The notes under the pieces were generated by a model, which was given only the letters and a program-made list of their open reading frames with translations, was not told the DNA's origin and made no database searches. A stretch of DNA of 64,000 bases, taken from positions 87,733,049-87,797,048 of the forward strand of contig CM053156.1 of assembly GCA_028571685.1 (NCBI GenBank), written 5' to 3'. Below are positions 59,551-64,000 of the stretch, piece by piece. Source of the DNA: Heterohyrax brucei (Eukaryota > Chordata > Mammalia > Hyracoidea > Procaviidae). Numbering within the stretch: the stretch's first letter is position 1; each line of letters begins with the position of its first letter. The position numbers and the translations under genes are program-made.

Positions 59551-59899
59551 TGGCTTATCAGTAGGTGATACAGGGTGACATGCCTCCCGCAGAATCCAAG
59601 CCTGTCTGAAATTTATCTAAAAAAATATGATGAGGAAAATGAGTTTGCTGAAAAAAGTCAACATGTGATATTTTCATACTTAAGAGTAATGTAGGGACTT
59701 TTCTACTCTCTAAATTGGTTTTACCATTTCTTCCCTTTGGAGGAGTGGAGACATTTTATTTGAGTGAGTGTGGACTGGTTCGAGGTAAACTGAGTTCTTG
59801 TACAGATGGTGCAGGGCAAGGGTTAATGAGCTCAGCGTCAGTCATGAAGACACAGACACTCTCCTAGCAAATTACTCTCTGCTCATTCTGTAATTTCAG

Positions 59900-60087
59900 G
59901 TGTATATAAATGTGCCTGCACCCTTTTAGGTCTGAATCCACATGGAGAGTCATCTGGCGCCACCTTGGAACCATCTCATTGCTGTGGGAACGAAGAGAAG
60001 AAGGAGGACGATGGCAGAGGAGTCTCAGTGACACTTGCTCCCAGTACAAGTCCAGGAAGCGTCAGGGAAACAGACGTGGCTGTGAAG
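59900..60087 (+). CDS. Probable internal coding exon of the unidentified 3' gene
   Basis: The sequence 'attctgtaatttcag' at 59885-59899 is a good splice acceptor, and 'gtggga' after AAG at 60087 is a plausible donor (GT at 60088-60089). The frame is open throughout. It starts by completing a codon with two bases (GT) and ends with a complete codon, so it can join the phase-0 start of the terminal exon at 61602. The encoded text is Ser/Glu/Lys-rich and includes 'GNEEKKEDDGRGVSVTL'. A second acceptor, 'cccttttag' ending at 59929, would give a 10-codon-shorter exon in the same frame, so the start is uncertain. I do not recognise the protein. Confidence 0.45.
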
Positions 60088-60339
60088 GTGGGAACTGTGG
60101 TGTCACATGTCTAGACCGATGGATGCTACTCCTGACGTTGTTATCAAGTGAGCAAAACTCACTCTGCTCACCTCCCGAAGCTTCAGGCTCCCCAAGCCCA
60201 TTAGGCAAACAAGCATTGTCTGCTGCGAAAACAGCTGCTTGGGCTGGAAAGGCCTTGGGCTGATCCCTGGCGGTTAATTGAAAACCCTGTCGTTAATTCA
60301 CGGTCATACAGAGTAGATTGGCTGTCCTGTTTTCTTTCA

Positions 60340-60600
60340 GCTTTCTAATTTTTAAAACTATTATGTGTTGTTGTTGAGAATATGCACCACAGAACATACA
60401 GCAATTCAGCGGTTCCTACTGTATAATTCAGTGTCCTTGTTCAGGGCCTGCCTGCTTTCTTCCCACTGTGCAGCCCGTCTCACCCTCCCTGCCCCCCGGC
60501 GGTTCCTCTCCCATTAACGTGACCGCACTGCTCCCTAAGTTTCTTACCTGGTCTGTTGAGTTGCTGTGGTCAGTCTGATCCCATAGACTGTATTTTTACT
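60340..60600. mobile_element. LINE 3' UTR-like remnant
   Basis: Contains 'agcggttcctactgtataa' and 'cctccctgccccccggcgg', related to the 22.8 and 46.7 kb remnants. It lies in the intron between the two proposed exons. Confidence 0.45.
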
Positions 60601-60889
60601 CAAATGGTGTTTGCCTTCTGTTTGTTTCCCAGCCTCTTGGAGGAGGGAGTGGTCGGCAAACAGGTGTAGGAGGTATTTGCGTAAAAATACAGTTCTGTGA
60701 AACTTTGGAAAGCTGAAATGTGAGTAAGACAGAAATCTGCCAGAGAAGGGAAACTTCTGAAATTTTTTCCACTAAAAGAGTGATAGAGCAATGGCAAGAC
60801 TGCACCCTTCCCGAGACGGAAAACGTTCCAGACCCGGAGAAGCAAGGCAGTGAGTTGAGTCCCTGCTCACAGGCTTCAGTGGAGACAGT

Positions 60890-61240
60890 TCTTGAAAGAG
60901 CCCAGCACTCAAGGCAGGCACTCTCTCCTGGTATGCTGAACTACAGCTTGGTTTCAAGAAGCCTCTGGGGGATGAGATCCAGAAGCCGCTGCCAGCTGAG
61001 ATCACCCCCCAGTAGATGGTGGGGTCACAAGTCGAAATACTCGTCAACACTAAAGTGTTCCTCTAGACCACACTCTGGAAATGCCAACCTAGACTGACGC
61101 AGTGGCTGCCACAGTGTGCTCTGGCATGGGGATGACTCTGGGGATGGCACAGGATTGGGCAGTGGGCTGGCTGGTTGCACACAGAGTTGCCATGAGTTGG
61201 AACTGACTGAAGGGCACCTCACAGCAACAGCAATCTAGAG
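60890..61240 (+). mobile_element. RTE LINE 3' fragment
   Basis: Ends with 'agttgccatgagttggaac' + 'tgactgaagggcacctc', the RTE tail. It also lies in the proposed intron. Confidence 0.6.
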
Positions 61241-61601
61241 AAAACTTTTAATACATAGTACTGTCAAATAGCAGATTTGCCTCCCTGACAGCGGTGGCTT
61301 AAAACAGAGAGCTCAGGACTAGGGGAAGGACTGAGTGGTTTTGCTTTAACAAAGGCTGATAAAAGCACCCAGCAGTCTCAGCAGTGTGTTCTGCAGCAGC
61401 ATGGGGCTTCACTCAGGTTAATGCACCAATTAGTTATTAATGGAAATTTATTGAGGACATCAGATTGGAGTTCACGAGTGGTAAACAGTCATTAAGACCC
61501 CGAGACCTTGTATTCATCGAGAACCGTATTTCTGCCCATAGTTTTTTTGGTACCAATTAACCTTTTATTCCCCATTTCTTTTCCTTTGCACTTTGCTGCA
61601 G

Positions 61602-62450
61602 GATCTCTCTCCATCTGCCGGTGAACTTGGTAACTGTTCTTCCCAACTGTCTCCGCAGTCTGACCCCTGTCTGGCAGCAAGTGAGGACCACTTTCTGCTA
61701 CGTGGCAAAGGTCTTGGTGGTGGATCTCTTGAGAGCCAGCTTCTGCTCCCCACGGAGCACCTCTCAGCAGACCCTACGCTGGGCATTTTTGCAGATGCTC
61801 AGGAGCCCTCTTCCTCTGACTTCAAAGGAACCTTCCCCCGCCATGTCTTCGCTACCTCTGTGGCTGCCACTGGTTCTTCTCAAGGGGTTAGAGCAGACCA
61901 CGTGACCCCAGGACTTCCCAGTGTGGAGCCACAAGGCCGTAGCTGGGGAGCAGAGGAGACTCGGCCACGAAATCCTCCCGGCAGCAAGGCTACAGCAGGA
62001 GGCGCGTTTCCATCATCCTTACCAGAGGAACAGTCATGTGGACAAAGGATGCCAGCTATAGCCCCACTGGGGTCAGTGGAGAAAGCTCAACTTGAAATGC
62101 CAGCTTCAGGACAAAGTCACACTAATTCACACCAAGACGAAGGGAGTCACAAAGTATTTTCTCCTTCTGGGGGCCAGCACAAGTGTGGAGACAAGGTCAT
62201 CCCTTGCTGCCCTTTGGGTCACGAAAGTGAGCAAGGTCAGGTAGCCGGATCCCCTGCTCTGAAGGATTGTATAGGGGGTCCTTGCAACCCTGGGCAGCCT
62301 GCAGACGTCCCCGGGCAGCCTGCAGACGTCCCCGAAGCTACTTCTAAAACCATCAAGAAGAGGAGTCTGGAAGGAATGAGGAAACAGACTCGACTGGAAT
62401 TCAGTGACAGCAGTAGTGATGACGAAGACCGACTGGTTATAGAAATATGA
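61602..62450 (+). CDS. Terminal coding exon of an unidentified, Ser/Pro-rich nuclear-type protein
   Basis: The start is chosen from the splice acceptor: a pyrimidine-rich tract from 61562, then 'ctttgctgcag' ending at 61601. The exon begins at codon GAT in phase 0 and runs open for 282 codons to TGA at 62448-62450. The protein is rich in Ser, Pro, Gly, Gln and Glu and probably disordered, with no recognised domain. Near the end are 'TSKTIKKRSLEGMRKQTRLEF' in pieces (basic), an acidic Ser patch 'SDSSSDDED' and the final 'RLVIEI'. The hydrophobic tail next to an acidic/Ser patch resembles a SUMO-interaction motif (inference). An exact 21-bp duplication lies inside. It is the only long host-type coding exon in the window. 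The gene family is not identified, and the rest of the protein is upstream. Confidence 0.75.
   Translation, partial: DLSPSAGELGNCSSQLSPQSDPCLAASEDHFLLRGKGLGGGSLESQLLLPTEHLSADPTLGIFADAQEPSSSDFKGTFPRHVFATSVAATGSSQGVRADHVTPGLPSVEPQGRSWGAEETRPRNPPGSKATAGGAFPSSLPEEQSCGQRMPAIAPLGSVEKAQLEMPASGQSHTNSHQDEGSHKVFSPSGGQHKCGDKVIPCCPLGHESEQGQVAGSPALKDCIGGPCNPGQPADVPGQPADVPEATSKTIKKRSLEGMRKQTRLEFSDSSSDDEDRLVIEI
62292..62333 (+). repeat. Exact tandem duplication of 21 bp in the coding exon
   Basis: Two identical 21-bp copies (62292-62312, 62313-62333) encode GQPADVP twice in frame. Confidence 0.98.
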
Positions 62451-63720
62451 AGCTTCTGGCAAAGACAGCTCTGCCGGCCGAGACTGTTGCGGCTCCGGAA
62501 GTCCGTGTCTTTGGGCGAGCTAGAGAAGGGAACTCCACTGATGGAGCACCTGAAGATCCGGAAAGCCTTTTGGGGATCTTGCCACCCCGAGACCAAGCAA
62601 CTCTTAAGTTCCCCACTGAGCCATACTCTTCCAGCACGCCCTTGGGCATGGCGTGCTCCCGTCCACGCGGCATCTGGTGGGGAAGGGAGCCAGCGAAGCA
62701 GGCCGGGGACACTTGACACACACAGCAGCTCTGCCTTGATGCCCAGCCTTATCCCTCTTCTCTCTCTGCCTCAGGCCCCTGATGCCTGGCTCCGAGCTGT
62801 GAGACCAGCACGTTTGCAAGCATGCATTCCATGGAGTCGAGGCTACTGACTGTCCCATTGATAAGCTGAAGGTTTGCTTCCAAGGTCATATAAGTACTTA
62901 GGATAATAGAAGTAGCTTGAAAGGGACACGGAGGATGAATTGGGTCCCAAGATACTTCTTGTATATTCTGAAAACAAAATCCAGATTTATTAAAAAACTG
63001 GTTTGTTCAGAATAATTTGCTCTCTTGTGGAATTGTAAATATACTTTCAGTGTCTATGATCTGATGAAATGCTGATTATTTTTAAATGTTGTACCAATGG
63101 TCACTACTTTTTGGGGCTAAGTGACAAGTGTGTTTTGCTCTTGTGCCTGGTGCCTTTTCTGTGGAGCCCTCTGGAACCCTGATTTTTCTAGCTCTGCTAA
63201 AGGAACGCTGTGTTAAAAGTTAATAGAACAGCCTCTCACTCATGAGTCATCTTTTTTTTTTAGAGGAAAAATTCACTTATTTTCCTCTGATTCTTTTTGT
63301 CATATTGTGCTCTGAGCAATTTCAATTAGAGGGTTACATTTTAGTAATCTCTGCAGCTTAAATTGATGCCTGCTCATCGTGACGTGAACCTTTTCAGATT
63401 TCCTCCAGAAGCTTCAAGGATACAAAACTAATTGGAGTTTTGACGCTGTTTTACATCTCGGTAATTTTATTTTGGGGGCTTGGTGTTACTTTGCTGTCAA
63501 ATTAAATCAGCCTCTATGCTGTATAAGTCAGAGCAGTGCCGATAAAATTCCCCAGAATTCTGAGCCAGCGCACCCAGTGCTGGGGAAAAGAGCAGAACCA
63601 CATCAGCCAGCCCAGGGAGCCAAGCCTTAGGTTCACTGCTTTCCTCTTTCCCCTTCAAGGGAAGAGGGGAAACTTAGAGAGGGTCACACTGCTGCATTTC
63701 AATAAAATTTTATGCTTGCT
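62451..63720 (+). other. 3' UTR of the unidentified gene
   Basis: Sequence after the TGA has no repeats and turns AT-rich after 62.9 kb, as in 3' UTRs. Candidate polyadenylation signals are ATTAAA at 62989 and 63501 and the canonical AATAAA at 63701-63706, followed by T/G-rich 'gcttgcttttggtatgatt'. The reading frame of the gene stays open past the stop to 62849 (see findings). Confidence 0.6.
63701..63706 (+). terminator. Canonical polyadenylation signal
   Basis: AATAAA followed within about 20 bases by a T/G-rich downstream region. Likely the distal 3' end of the gene that ends at 62450, though nearer ATTAAA sites could be used. Confidence 0.5.
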
Positions 63721-64000
63721 TTTGGTATGATTTTGTACAACTCGAAATGTATAGCTGAGCTCTTTTGAGTTAAGTTGGGTGTAGTGGTGTTGAGATGACA
63801 TCTTGTTCTTCAGAGACGAGGCAGCGATACCAAGCATCTCACACCTCTGAATGCACTTTAATAGATCCACTCATGACTAAGCAGTCAAATTTCAAGTATC
63901 TTCCTGTGACTTTCCCAGTTTTAGGGTTAGTCCCAGGAAACTGCCTGTGCAACCAGCTTCTCCCACTTGCTTAGACTGCATCTGTGGCCATTTCACATAC

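Noticed and set aside
60632-60708. Possible exon after 'tgtttgtttcccag' at 60642
   Set aside because: All three frames meet a stop before or at the possible donor 'gaaatgtgagtaag', so coding use is not supported.
62127-62719. Minus frames of 111 and 160 aa opposite the terminal exon
   Set aside because: Antisense shadows of a GC-rich coding exon; the sense frame has a splice acceptor and a natural end.

Overview
The window is mammalian nuclear DNA, most likely from an afrotherian and probably a proboscidean or close relative (Paenungulata). The main evidence is the interspersed repeats. Many copies of a tRNA-derived SINE ending near 'gactcgacggca...gggtttggtttt' match AfroSINEs. A BovB-like RTE LINE of the kind known from elephant is present in several copies, next to L1, MIR, an hAT MITE and LTR-like elements. 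Most of the window is intergenic or intronic, and nearly all long open frames are remnants of LINEs or SINEs.

Layout. 0-1.3 kb is an L1 with an inverted 5' part, followed by a 45-bp minisatellite that derives from L1 coding sequence (1.27-1.96 kb). 2.4-11.6 kb is one nearly complete minus-strand L1 (3' UTR, ORF2, ORF1, 5' UTR) split by an AfroSINE and a 2-kb block of LTR-like elements. 11.7-24 kb is mostly unique sequence with scattered AfroSINEs, a GT-rich microsatellite and a GC-rich, repeat-poor stretch at 18.1-19.1 kb that may be regulatory. 24.1-29.2 kb is a plus-strand L1 and RTE copies. 29.7-36.2 kb is unique sequence with SINEs, a MIR and an hAT MITE. 36.6-38.0 kb is a 5'-truncated L1. 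39.7-40.5 kb is an RTE copy with an inverted 5' piece.

The most unusual region is about 41.3-53.5 kb. Short sequence blocks recur in the same order and orientation about every 0.7-0.85 kb, which marks an old, diverged non-coding tandem array. Younger SINE, L1, RTE and retrocopy insertions interrupt it. One block has C/D-snoRNA-like spacing on the minus strand. I cannot match the array to a known family.

The only convincing host protein-coding sequence is at the right edge on the plus strand. A probable internal exon (59900 or 59930 to 60087) and a long terminal exon (61602-62450) are phase-compatible, and a 3' UTR follows with polyadenylation signals up to 63706. Together they encode the C-terminal part of a Ser/Pro-rich, probably disordered protein that ends in an acidic patch and a SUMO-interaction-like motif. 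I do not recognise the gene. Its upstream exons are outside the window or undetected. No tRNA, rRNA or CRISPR features were seen.
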